A stretch of 64,000 nt of DNA from Flavisphingomonas formosensis (GTDB lineage Bacteria > Pseudomonadota > Alphaproteobacteria > Sphingomonadales > Sphingomonadaceae), in contig NZ_WRPK01000011.1 of the NCBI RefSeq assembly GCF_009755815.1, positions 62,001-126,000 on the forward strand, written 5' to 3'. Positions within the stretch are counted from its first letter, which is position 1; every line of letters starts with the position of its first letter. Below the pieces are notes generated by a model. The model saw only the letters and a list, made by a program, of their open reading frames with translations, was not told where the DNA came from and did not search any database. Both the position numbers and the translations under genes were made by a program. Of this stretch, positions 26,201 through 33,659 are shown piece by piece.

Positions 26201-28003
26201 ATGATCGATCGGCGGACCTTCCTCGCGGCGGGCGCCGTCGTCGGCCTCGTCCCCTCCTTCGTGTCCGCGGCGACGGCGTCCGCCGGCTCCGCCGATGCGG
26301 CGCTGGCAACGCTGTTGCAGCGTCATGCCGAGCTGTTCCTGACGCGCAGCCCGGAGCAGGCGACCAATTTCGGCTGGGATGTCGGCGCGCAGGCCGCGTT
26401 GCGCAGCCGACTCGACGATCGCTCGCTCGCCGCCATGGCGCGTGATCGCCAGGCGATCGCGGCGGCGCAGGCGGGGCTGCGCGCTATCGATCGCGCGGCC
26501 CTCTCGCCGTCGGCGCTGCTCGATTATGACATCGCCGCCTTCGTCTACACCCAGTTCGCGGACATATTGGGTCGCTACGGCTATATCGACATCGATTTGC
26601 GGCCGAGCCCCTATGTCGTCAGCCAGATGAACGGCACCTATTATTGGCTGCCGGATTTCATAGGCAGCAACCATCCGCTCGAGACCGCGGCCGACGTCGA
26701 GGCCTGGTATGCCCGGCTCGCTGCGTTCGCCGTCGCGCTCGACCAGGAAACCGAGCGCGTGCGCCATGATGCGGGCATCGGCGTGATCCCGCCCGGTTTC
26801 GTGATCGCGCGCACCGTCGATCAGCTCCGGCAGCTACGCGATGCGCCGGTTCGCCAGTCGGCGCTGATGGCGCATGCCATCGCCCGCGCGTCGGCCAAGG
26901 GGCTGGGCGACGTCGGCGCACGCGGCGAGGCGATCTTCGCAGCGCAGGTCGCGCCGGCGCTCACTCGCCAGATCGAAGCTTTGCAGGCGCTGCTGCCGCG
27001 GGCGAGCGACATCGCCGGTGTCTGGCGCCTGCCGAACGGCGACGCCTATTATGCCGCCGCCGCCCGATCCAACACCACGGTCGATACGCCGCCGGAGGAA
27101 CTGCACCGCAGTGGCCTCGCCCAGTGCGAGGAACTCGTCGCCGAGATCGACCGGCTGATGAGGGCGCAGGGCCTTGCGTCGGGCACGCTCGGTGAGCGGT
27201 TGCGGGCGATGGACCATGATCCGCGCTTCCTCGTGTCCGATGATGAGGCAGGCCGTGCCCGCTTGCTCGCCGAGGCCCAGCGTGAACTCGACCAGATCGT
27301 CGCGCTGCTGCCGCGCGCCTTCAACGCGCCGGTGGTCGATCCGATCGTGGTGCGGCCGGTGCCGGCCGCCATCCAGGACAGCGCGCCCGGCGCCTTTTAC
27401 AATGAAGGCGTCGGTGGCGGCCCCGGCATCTATTCGATCAACCTCAAGCGCTCCGGCGACCTTCCGCTCTGGCGCCTGCAGACGCTGACCCATCATGAAG
27501 GCGTGCCCGGCCATCATTTCCAATTCAGCATGCTGCGGCATGCCGGCGGTCTCTCGCTCTATCGCCGTATCGTGCGCTTCTCTGCCTATACCGAGGGCTA
27601 TGCGCTCTATGCGCAGCAGGTGGCGGATGAGATCGGCGCGTTCGACGGTAATCCTTTCGGCCGGATCGGCTATCTCCAGTCCGAGTTGTTCCGTGCCGCG
27701 CGTATCGTGGTGGATACCGGCATCCACCACAAGCGCTGGACGCGCGAACAGGCGGTGGCCTGGATGGTGGAGCATGCCGGCGAACAACAGACCTCCACCG
27801 AGCGCGAGGTAATGCGCTACTGCGTCTATCCAGGCCAGGCGTGCAGCTTCAAGGTGGGCGCCAACAGCATCGTCGCCGCGCGGGAGGCAGCGCGAACGCG
27901 GCTCGGCGCGCGTTTCGACGTGCGCCGTTTCCATGACATCGTGCTGCGCTCCGGACCGATGCCGATGGCGGTGCTGACCAGCGCCGCGGCGCGGATGGAA
28001 TGA
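26201..28003 (+). CDS. Exported DUF885 family protein, predicted zinc peptidase (second copy)
   Basis: A 600-residue protein with a Tat-like signal (IDRRTFLAAGAVVGLVPS), and the metal-binding HEGVPGHHFQF followed by YTEGYALYAQQ. It is a paralogue of the 19665-21470 product with the same layout but clearly diverged sequence. The start is the ATG at 26201, which begins the signal peptide and follows AAAGGGG. It comes 67 bp after the TonB receptor, so it is probably co-transcribed with it and would cut an imported compound in the periplasm. The presence of two such enzymes in one island suggests that the substrate has more than one peptide-like bond. Confidence 0.82.
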   Translation: MIDRRTFLAAGAVVGLVPSFVSAATASAGSADAALATLLQRHAELFLTRSPEQATNFGWDVGAQAALRSRLDDRSLAAMARDRQAIAAAQAGLRAIDRAALSPSALLDYDIAAFVYTQFADILGRYGYIDIDLRPSPYVVSQMNGTYYWLPDFIGSNHPLETAADVEAWYARLAAFAVALDQETERVRHDAGIGVIPPGFVIARTVDQLRQLRDAPVRQSALMAHAIARASAKGLGDVGARGEAIFAAQVAPALTRQIEALQALLPRASDIAGVWRLPNGDAYYAAAARSNTTVDTPPEELHRSGLAQCEELVAEIDRLMRAQGLASGTLGERLRAMDHDPRFLVSDDEAGRARLLAEAQRELDQIVALLPRAFNAPVVDPIVVRPVPAAIQDSAPGAFYNEGVGGGPGIYSINLKRSGDLPLWRLQTLTHHEGVPGHHFQFSMLRHAGGLSLYRRIVRFSAYTEGYALYAQQVADEIGAFDGNPFGRIGYLQSELFRAARIVVDTGIHHKRWTREQAVAWMVEHAGEQQTSTEREVMRYCVYPGQACSFKVGANSIVAAREAARTRLGARFDVRRFHDIVLRSGPMPMAVLTSAAARME

Positions 28004-28032
28004 GGGAAATAGGCTTGATTTGACGCGCGGTC

Positions 28033-28941
28033 CTACCGCTCGGCTTCCGTCCAGGTCTTCAGCTTGGCCTCGATCTGCCCGAGCAGCCGCGCCGGCGCGC
28101 CATCGAGCTGCCGGCCAAGGCGGTGGATCAGGCTGACCGTGGCATGCTCCAGCTCGGCTTCCTTGAGCGGCCGGGCGACGAGCGTGCCTTCCTCCAGCTC
28201 GGCCACCGCGGCAATGCGAGGCAGCACCGTCACCATGCGGCCTGCGCGGACGAGATCGCGCATCACCTGCAGAGAGGTCGTGACGATTGCCGGTTCGAGC
28301 CAGGTCTGGGCGCGCTTTTCGGCGTCGTTCAGCAGATGGCGGATGCGGAAGCCCTTGGGAGGCAGGCACAGCTTGTAATGCTGCAGATCGGCGAGGGTCA
28401 GCGCCTCCAGCGCGGCGGCCGGATGATTGGGCGCACACATCACCTGCAAAGGCTGCGCGACGGAGCTACGGGTCCGGATCCTGGGCTCGTTCGAGGTGGT
28501 CAGGATCATGCCGATATGCGCTTCGTCCTCCATCACCATCCGCACGATCTCGCTGGTCGTGCCGCTGAGGATCGAGACGGCGATGCCGGGGTTGCGGCGC
28601 TGGAAATTGTCGATCAGCGTGCTGAACGAGCGGCCGAGGAAGCCCTCGCCGACAGCCATCTCGATCCGCCCGGTCTTCACCTCGCGCAGCTCACGCAGGC
28701 GGTTCATCAGCGCCTCGCGATCGGCGATCTGGTCGCGATAATAATCGAGCGTCATGCGCCCCGCCTCGGTGAGACGAATCGATCGACGGCCGCGCTCGAT
28801 GAGCGCTATGCCCAGCTCCTGCTCGAGCTGCGCGATCTGCCGGCTGATCGAGGACACGGCGACGCCGATCTTCTCGCTCGCCAGTCGCATAGAGCCGAGA
28901 TTCGCGGCTTCATAGAAATAGGCCAGAGCGTTTTCGATCAA
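28033..28941 (-). CDS. LysR family transcriptional regulator
   Basis: A 302-residue LysR regulator. The N-terminal winged helix reads AYFYEAANLGSMRLASEKIGVAVSSISRQIAQLEQELG, followed by a linker helix and a type 2 periplasmic-binding-protein-like effector domain. It is divergent from the DapA-family gene, and a TTGC-N7-GCAA dyad lies 36 bp before its start. The same dyad occurs before two other transcription units of this island, so it probably regulates itself, the DapA-family gene, and the amidohydrolase and receptor genes. The effector is unknown. Confidence 0.9.
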   Translation of the reverse strand: MIENALAYFYEAANLGSMRLASEKIGVAVSSISRQIAQLEQELGIALIERGRRSIRLTEAGRMTLDYYRDQIADREALMNRLRELREVKTGRIEMAVGEGFLGRSFSTLIDNFQRRNPGIAVSILSGTTSEIVRMVMEDEAHIGMILTTSNEPRIRTRSSVAQPLQVMCAPNHPAAALEALTLADLQHYKLCLPPKGFRIRHLLNDAEKRAQTWLEPAIVTTSLQVMRDLVRAGRMVTVLPRIAAVAELEEGTLVARPLKEAELEHATVSLIHRLGRQLDGAPARLLGQIEAKLKTWTEAER

Positions 28942-28976
28942 TCGTGCCTCCCGGAGAGGCGCACCCTGTCGCTAGT

Positions 28977-28991
28977 TTGCGATCAACGCAA
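28977..28991. promoter_or_regulatory. LysR-type operator candidate C (TTGC-N7-GCAA)
   Basis: TTGCGATCAACGCAA, followed by TGATCTT, lies between the lysR-type gene and the DapA-family gene, the classical place for a LysR binding site. It matches candidate B in 19 of 26 aligned bases. Confidence 0.6.
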
Positions 28992-29099
28992 TGATCTTGG
29001 CGCACGCCCTCGCTTGATGCGTGCAAACGGGTGTCGCAACACCATGGATGACAGATGAGGGCGGGCCGGTCCGCGCCTGCACATACTGGGGGATTTGGT

Positions 29100-30026
29100 T
29101 TGATCGACAAGCGCGCGCGCGTCGAATGGCGCGGCTATATTCCTGCCATCGTGACACCGTTCGCGGCGGACGGCAGCCTGGATCCGGGCGCGCTGGGGAC
29201 AATGCTGGAATGGCTCCATGCCGAGGGCATGCACGGCCTGGTCGTGGCGGGCACCACCGGCGAATGGACGAGCCTGTCGGCCGGGGAGCGCGCACTGCTT
29301 TTCAAGGCGGCGGGCGCGCAGATGGCCGGCAAGCTCCCGCTGCTGGCAGGCTGCACCAGCTTTACCGCGCGCGAGAGCCTCGCCTTTGCCGATCATGCCG
29401 CCGACTGCGGCTTCGACGGCGTGCTGGTGACGCCGCCGCCCTATGTGCGGCCGAGCGAAGAGGAAATCCTCGGTTTCTATGCCCAGGTCTCCGCGGGCAG
29501 CCGGCTGCCGATCTGCGTCTACAACTGGCCACCGGGCACCGGCATCGACATGTCTGTGGATCTGCTGGAGCGGATTGCGGCGCTCGACAATGTCGTGGCG
29601 ATCAAGCAGTCGACCGGCGACCTGCGCCGTTTCCTCGCCACCTTCTTCCGTCTCAACGAGAGCGTGCGGGTGTTCGGGCACAGCATGGACGAGCATGGCC
29701 TGGCGCTGCTCGAGGCTCGGGGGGGCGACGGAACGATGGGCGCGGGCGGTGTGCTCGGCCGGATCCACGCCGATTTCTACAACCACTTCTGGGCGGGCGA
29801 CATCGAGGCGGCGCGCGAATGCGGCCGCAAGGATCGCGTGATCATGGAAGATTGGTATACGCAGGAACTGGTTGGCCGCTTCGGCTCTGGCCCGGCAATC
29901 CTGAAGGCCGCCTTTGCCGAGCGCGGCGTGCCCGCGGGTCGTGTCCGTCCGCCGCTGAACGACGTATCGGCCGAAGACAGGGCGAAGATTCGCGAGACGC
30001 TGGCGCGGCTCGGCTGTCTCGGCTGA
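29100..30026 (+). CDS. DapA (dihydrodipicolinate synthase/N-acetylneuraminate lyase) family protein
   Basis: A 308-residue class I aldolase-fold enzyme. It has IPAIVTPF, the GTTGE motif at 51-55, the catalytic Tyr141 in CVYNWP and the Schiff-base Lys169 in VVAIKQSTGD. The family includes lyases, deaminases such as pyrroline-4-hydroxy-2-carboxylate deaminase, and aldolases. The TTG at 29100, with a GGGGGAT ribosome binding site, gives a protein of family length; an in-frame ATG at 29055 would add 15 unconserved residues. It is divergent from the LysR gene. It is probably catabolic, because no other lysine biosynthesis gene is near, and may act on the product of the flavin dehydrogenase. Confidence 0.83.
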   Translation: MIDKRARVEWRGYIPAIVTPFAADGSLDPGALGTMLEWLHAEGMHGLVVAGTTGEWTSLSAGERALLFKAAGAQMAGKLPLLAGCTSFTARESLAFADHAADCGFDGVLVTPPPYVRPSEEEILGFYAQVSAGSRLPICVYNWPPGTGIDMSVDLLERIAALDNVVAIKQSTGDLRRFLATFFRLNESVRVFGHSMDEHGLALLEARGGDGTMGAGGVLGRIHADFYNHFWAGDIEAARECGRKDRVIMEDWYTQELVGRFGSGPAILKAAFAERGVPAGRVRPPLNDVSAEDRAKIRETLARLGCLG

Positions 30027-30090
30027 GCTGAGCCGGCCCGTCAGTCATTGGAAGCCTTCATATCCCGAACGGGCAAGGCGCCGGCTCAGC
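30027..30090. repeat. Inverted repeat between convergent genes
   Basis: GCTGAGCCGGC at 30027-30037 and GCCGGCTCAGC at 30080-30090 are perfect 11-bp arms around a 42-bp loop. They join the stop of the DapA-family gene with the end of the convergent gene at 30086. No T-run follows on either strand, so it is not a standard intrinsic terminator, but it could end or protect both transcripts. Confidence 0.5.
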
Positions 30091-30508
30091 GTTGCGGCGC
30101 GTCCTGCGCGGGCGCGGCGGCGTCGTTCTGCTGGCCGCGCGTCGCGCGATCATATTTGACCACGCCCTGCGAGACCATCGCGGCGACCTCGTTCGCTTCC
30201 TGATCCTCGGCTGCGCTCGACGGGGCGGGGGCGCCATTGCCCGGTCGCTCCAGCACGCGATTGTCTGCGGGCAGCGAGCGTGAGCGGCTGCTGTCCGGGC
30301 CGGCCGAAGGCTCGCCGGTGCCGTCCGTCGACGATTTATCTTCCACTGCGGGGGAGGGGGCGCCCGTGTCGCCCTGCGGCTGCAGATGCGGATAGGCGAG
30401 CAGCGCGATGACCGCGATCAGCAGGATGATCAGCAGCCAGGTGATCAAGCCGCCGCCCCGTCTCTGCTTCGATTGGGGCCGGCGCCCGCGGGAAGATTTT
30501 CTGGCCAT
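30086..30508 (-). CDS. Small single-pass membrane protein of unknown function
   Basis: A 140-residue protein. It has a strongly basic N-terminus (MARKSSRGRRPQSKQRRGGG), one transmembrane helix (about residues 21-38, LITWLLIILLIAVIALLAY) and a Pro/Ser/Glu-rich low-complexity tail ending AAPAQDAPQR. By the positive-inside rule the tail is periplasmic. The ATG at 30508 is chosen because it begins the basic stretch; an upstream ATG at 30556 adds 16 residues. I do not recognise a family. Composition suits a cell-envelope protein of alphaproteobacteria. Confidence 0.65.
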   Translation of the reverse strand: MARKSSRGRRPQSKQRRGGGLITWLLIILLIAVIALLAYPHLQPQGDTGAPSPAVEDKSSTDGTGEPSAGPDSSRSRSLPADNRVLERPGNGAPAPSSAAEDQEANEVAAMVSQGVVKYDRATRGQQNDAAAPAQDAPQR

Positions 30509-30594
30509 TGCCCCTCGAAGTCGAACATGATTCGAGGAACTGTAACCGCCCCGCACCGCGGGGAACAGCCGCAGTCGCCGCAGCGGGCGACCGA

Positions 30595-31497
30595 TCAGCC
30601 GCCGCGCTTCGCGATGACTGCGTCGGCGAAGCGGCTCATCGCGTCCTTCTTCACCTGAAGCCGGGTCACGTCCGCGCCTTCGTCGACATAGCGGGCCATG
30701 TCCCAGGGCGTCGCCATCCAGGGGATCGCCGTCATGTCCTCCACGCCGGCACCGGCCAGCGTGTCCGCAGCGGCATCGTCGAGCGGGCCGGCGAGCGATA
30801 CGCAGGCGTCGAAGCCTGCCGCCGGCAGCCCCATTTCGCGGCGCAGGCCCTGCATGCGGCCGACGATCGCGGCATTCTCCGCAGCGGACATCGGGATGCC
30901 GAGCCAGCCGTCATTGGCGGCGGCGCGGCGCAGCGCGGGCTTGGAGACACCGCCGCTCCATACCGGCACGGGCGCCGCGGGCACCGGCCGCATGATCATC
31001 TTCTCGAAATCGAAGAACTCGCCATGATGGTCGATCACCTCACCCGTCCACAGCTTGCGCGAGACGGCGATGATCTCGTCGAGCCGCCGGCCGCGGCTGG
31101 CGAAATCGATTCCGGCCGCGTCGAATTCCTCCTTAAGCCAGCCGGCCGAGATGCCGCACACCACGCGTCCGTCGGTGAACACCGACGCGGTCGAGACGGC
31201 GCGGGCGACGGTGAACGGATCGCGCAGGCCGGCGAGATAGATGTTGGTGGCCAGGCGGATCCGGCTGGTCGCCGCGCCGAGCACGGACAGGGTGATCCAG
31301 GGATCGGGCCAGGGCGCTTCGATCGGCCAGAAGAATTCGCCGGTCTCCGTATAGGGATAGCGGCTGCCGATCTCGGTCGGCATGACGAGATGATCGGGAT
31401 AGGTGAGGCCGTGAAAGCCGCAAGCCTCGGCATGTCTGGCGAGCTCGACGAGCTGGTCGAGCTCGTTGACCCCCATCAGGACGACCCAGAAGCGCAT
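30595..31497 (-). CDS. LLM class F420-dependent oxidoreductase
   Basis: A 300-residue luciferase-like TIM-barrel protein. The N-terminus is typical (ARHAEACGFHGLTYPDH), with TSRIRLATNIY, GRVVCGISAGWLKEEFDA and GRRLDEIIAVSRKLW, as in the F420-binding branch of the LLM superfamily. Members move hydride between reduced F420 and an organic substrate. The presence of a full F420 biosynthesis set 1.4 kb away makes F420 rather than FMN the likely cofactor. It follows a VOC protein gene by 15 bp in one operon. The substrate is unknown. Confidence 0.83.
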   Translation of the reverse strand: MRFWVVLMGVNELDQLVELARHAEACGFHGLTYPDHLVMPTEIGSRYPYTETGEFFWPIEAPWPDPWITLSVLGAATSRIRLATNIYLAGLRDPFTVARAVSTASVFTDGRVVCGISAGWLKEEFDAAGIDFASRGRRLDEIIAVSRKLWTGEVIDHHGEFFDFEKMIMRPVPAAPVPVWSGGVSKPALRRAAANDGWLGIPMSAAENAAIVGRMQGLRREMGLPAAGFDACVSLAGPLDDAAADTLAGAGVEDMTAIPWMATPWDMARYVDEGADVTRLQVKKDAMSRFADAVIAKRGG

Positions 31498-31512
31498 CTG
31501 CCGTGTCTCCCG

Positions 31513-32049
31513 TCAGGCGCTGACCAGGGCGAGATCGATCTCCGTCACCGGATTGCTGCCGTCCCAGGTTTTGGTCGCGATGATGCCGGCGCTGATCATC
31601 TGGCGCATCTGCGCGCCCTCGATCAGTTCGTAGAGGATGCCGGCTTCGCCCGGGCTTTCGAGATAGGCGACGTTGCTCGCCGGGTTGCGGGCGGCGAACA
31701 CCGGCACAAGGCCGCGCTGCTTCGCCTCGGCGACGGCTGTGTCGAGATCGTCGACGATCCAGGCGATGTGATGGATGCCGATCAGCCGCTGGCCGGTCGC
31801 ATCGCGATAGGGGGAAGGCGTGTCGCCCGGCGTCGCGATCAGCTCGATCTGGAGATCGCCCTGATAGCCCAGCGCCACGTCCATCGTCACCGTCGTCGGC
31901 TCGCCGCGATAGGTGCCGTCCAGGCGCACGTTGCGGAACACCGTCCAAGGGCCGACGCCGGTCCGCTCCGTCCAGCGCGCCACGGCCTCGTCGAGATCGT
32001 CGACCAGATAGCCTATCTGATCGATCGCGCCATATGCCGCCCGGCTCAT
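31513..32049 (-). CDS. VOC superfamily protein
   Basis: A 178-residue glyoxalase-fold protein with two modules: DQIGYLVDDLDEAVARW and IHHIAWIVDDLDTAVAEA. The first metal ligand position holds Gln instead of the usual His, while the second-module HH and the Glu of LYELIEG are kept. It may bind metal with a Q-H-E set, as methylmalonyl-CoA epimerase-like members do. It precedes the LLM oxidoreductase by 15 bp and is divergent from the SnoaL gene at 32175, so it probably acts in the same F420-linked pathway. Confidence 0.78.
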   Translation of the reverse strand: MSRAAYGAIDQIGYLVDDLDEAVARWTERTGVGPWTVFRNVRLDGTYRGEPTTVTMDVALGYQGDLQIELIATPGDTPSPYRDATGQRLIGIHHIAWIVDDLDTAVAEAKQRGLVPVFAARNPASNVAYLESPGEAGILYELIEGAQMRQMISAGIIATKTWDGSNPVTEIDLALVSA

Positions 32050-32174
32050 CCTTCTCTCCCTTTGTCTTAGTGGCGCATGGATGGCCTACGCCTACGATCT
32101 GGTCAATGCGATCCTGGTAGATTAGCAAAATGCGTAACGCTATCCGCAATGAATCGCGCAGAAGGAGAGAGACC

Positions 32175-32711
32175 ATGCCCTATACGCTTCAGCAGCTTTC
32201 GGATCTCGAGGACATCCGCACCCTCAAGCATCGCTATTTCCGCGCGATCGACACGGCCGACAAGGCGGTGCTGGAGCCGTTGTTCACCGATGACATCTCG
32301 GTGGAATATCGTGGCGGCGAGTATCTCGTCCGCCTGCAGGGCAAGGAGACCATGCTGGATTTCCTGCTGACCAGCTTCCATTCGGACGCCGTTGCCATGC
32401 ACCAGGGCCATATGCCCGAAATTACCTTCACCGGCGACGATACGGCCGAAGGCATATGGTATCTGGAGGACATCTTCGTCGATCTCGGTCGCAACGACGT
32501 GACCATCGGCAGTGCGATCTACAAGGATCGCTACGTCCGCCAGGACGGCAGCTGGAAAATCGCCCGCACCGAATATGACCGCATCATGGAGATCGTCGAG
32601 CCGATCCGGCCCGAGATGAAGATCACCCAGCATTATCTCGCCAAAGTGGGCCGCAAGCCGCACGAGCGGACCGACATCAGCCACGCCATCACCTGGTTCG
32701 AGGCGGCGTAA
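32175..32711 (+). CDS. SnoaL-like NTF2-fold protein
   Basis: A 178-residue cytoplasmic protein with the start of the SnoaL_4 type: IRTLKHRYFRAIDTADKAVLEPLFTDDISVEY, later MHQGHMPEITFTG with a conserved His, and DRYVRQDGSWKIARTEYDRI. Members act as small dehydratases, isomerases or ring-modifying enzymes in aromatic and steroid catabolism. The ATG at 32175 follows GAAGGAGAGA, a strong ribosome binding site, so the longer frame from 32130 is not used. It is divergent from the VOC-LLM operon. Confidence 0.78.
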   Translation: MPYTLQQLSDLEDIRTLKHRYFRAIDTADKAVLEPLFTDDISVEYRGGEYLVRLQGKETMLDFLLTSFHSDAVAMHQGHMPEITFTGDDTAEGIWYLEDIFVDLGRNDVTIGSAIYKDRYVRQDGSWKIARTEYDRIMEIVEPIRPEMKITQHYLAKVGRKPHERTDISHAITWFEAA

Positions 32712-32717
32712 TTTAAA

Positions 32718-32855
32718 TCCTCCCCCGCAGGGGAGGACCGTCCAAAGGATGGTGGAAGGGCCGCCGCCTGCAACAGACATTCCGCCTGTTGTCAGCGACG
32801 GCTCCTCTACCATTCGCTTCGCGAACGGTCCCGCTCCCTGTTCCGGGGAGGATGA
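32718..32855. repeat. Intergenic repeat element with terminal hairpins
   Basis: Begins with a perfect 8-4-8 hairpin, TCCTCCCC-CGCA-GGGGAGGA (32718-32737), and ends with TTCCGGGGAGGA. From memory, sphingomonad genomes carry many such CCTCCCC...GGGGAGG intergenic elements, but I cannot confirm that here. It fills the gap between the convergent SnoaL and F420-reductase genes and contains no gene. Confidence 0.5.
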
Positions 32856-32862
32856 AGCGGGG

Positions 32863-33540
32863 TTATTCCGGAGTCGGCACGCCGATGATGCGGATGCCGG
32901 CGCCGAGCGGCGACTTGTAGCGCTTGTTGATCGAGATCAGCACGGAGGTGAGCGCTTCGGCGGCGGCGGAGTTGGAGAGCGGGCCGGCTTGCCAGGCGAT
33001 CAGGCCGATCGCGCGGGCCAGACGGCAGACGGTTTCGCGCGCGGCCTCGTCGTCGCCGGTCACCAGCACGTCGCAGTCGACGGCATGGTCCAGCTCGGCG
33101 AGCTGATGGGCCGAGACGTTCTGGAAGGCCGAGACGACGCGCACGCCGGATCCGAGCCGCTTCTGCAGCGCCTCGACCGCAGAGCCGCCCTCGGGAAGCT
33201 GGACACGGGCAACCTTGGGCGGGACGAGCGGAACGGTGACGTCGATCAGGATCTTGCCCTGGAGCGAGGGCGAGACCTCGTCGGCCAGCGGTACCTGCGC
33301 CGAATAAGGCACGGCCAGCACGACGATCTCGCCCGCCTTCGCCGCATCGGCATTGGCCACGCCGCTCACCGTGCCGCCGGTGCGGCCGGCAATCTCCTCG
33401 GCTGCCTGCGCGGCGCGGGCCGGATCGCGTGATCCGATCACCACCGGGAATCCTGCCTTGGCCCAGCGCGCGGCAAGGCCGGCGCCCTCATGGCCGGCTC
33501 CGCCCAGCACTGCGATCGTCGGCCGTTCGGCTTCACTCAT
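32863..33540 (-). CDS. npdG: NADPH-dependent F420 reductase (F420:NADP oxidoreductase)
   Basis: A 225-residue Rossmann-fold protein. It begins [31 protein letters not shown], in which GSR after the second strand is the NADP 2'-phosphate site, and continues [13 protein letters not shown] and [12 protein letters not shown], both typical of Fno/NpdG enzymes. It transfers hydride between NADPH and oxidised F420, here probably making F420H2 for the LLM enzymes. It is encoded after cofGH in the same direction. The 119-bp spacer has an imperfect hairpin (GGGCAG at 33614, CTGCCC at 33637), which could lower read-through. Its place inside an F420 locus supports the assignment. Confidence 0.87.
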   Translation of the reverse strand: MSEAERPTIAVLGGAGHEGAGLAARWAKAGFPVVIGSRDPARAAQAAEEIAGRTGGTVSGVANADAAKAGEIVVLAVPYSAQVPLADEVSPSLQGKILIDVTVPLVPPKVARVQLPEGGSAVEALQKRLGSGVRVVSAFQNVSAHQLAELDHAVDCDVLVTGDDEAARETVCRLARAIGLIAWQAGPLSNSAAAEALTSVLISINKRYKSPLGAGIRIIGVPTPE

Positions 33541-33659
33541 TCCATTTTCTCCTTATCAGCGCGGCGCGTGCTTAGCCGGTGGATTGCTTGGGCGAAAGCC
33601 AGCCTTTGCAAGAGGGCAGAGCGTTTTGCCAAAGCCCTGCCCGGTGTGACGCTTCGAAA

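Noticed and set aside
14066-30026. Assigning a hydroxyproline degradation pathway
   Set aside because: A three-part dehydrogenase and a DapA-type enzyme are present, but no hydroxyproline epimerase and no 2-oxoglutarate semialdehyde dehydrogenase are in the window.
30027-30090. Calling the 11-bp inverted repeat an intrinsic terminator
   Set aside because: The loop is 42 bp long and neither side has a T-run.
32135-32152. A fourth copy of the LysR operator before the SnoaL gene at 32175
   Set aside because: Only the half CGCAATGA is kept (12 of 18 bases match) and the TTGC arm is lost.
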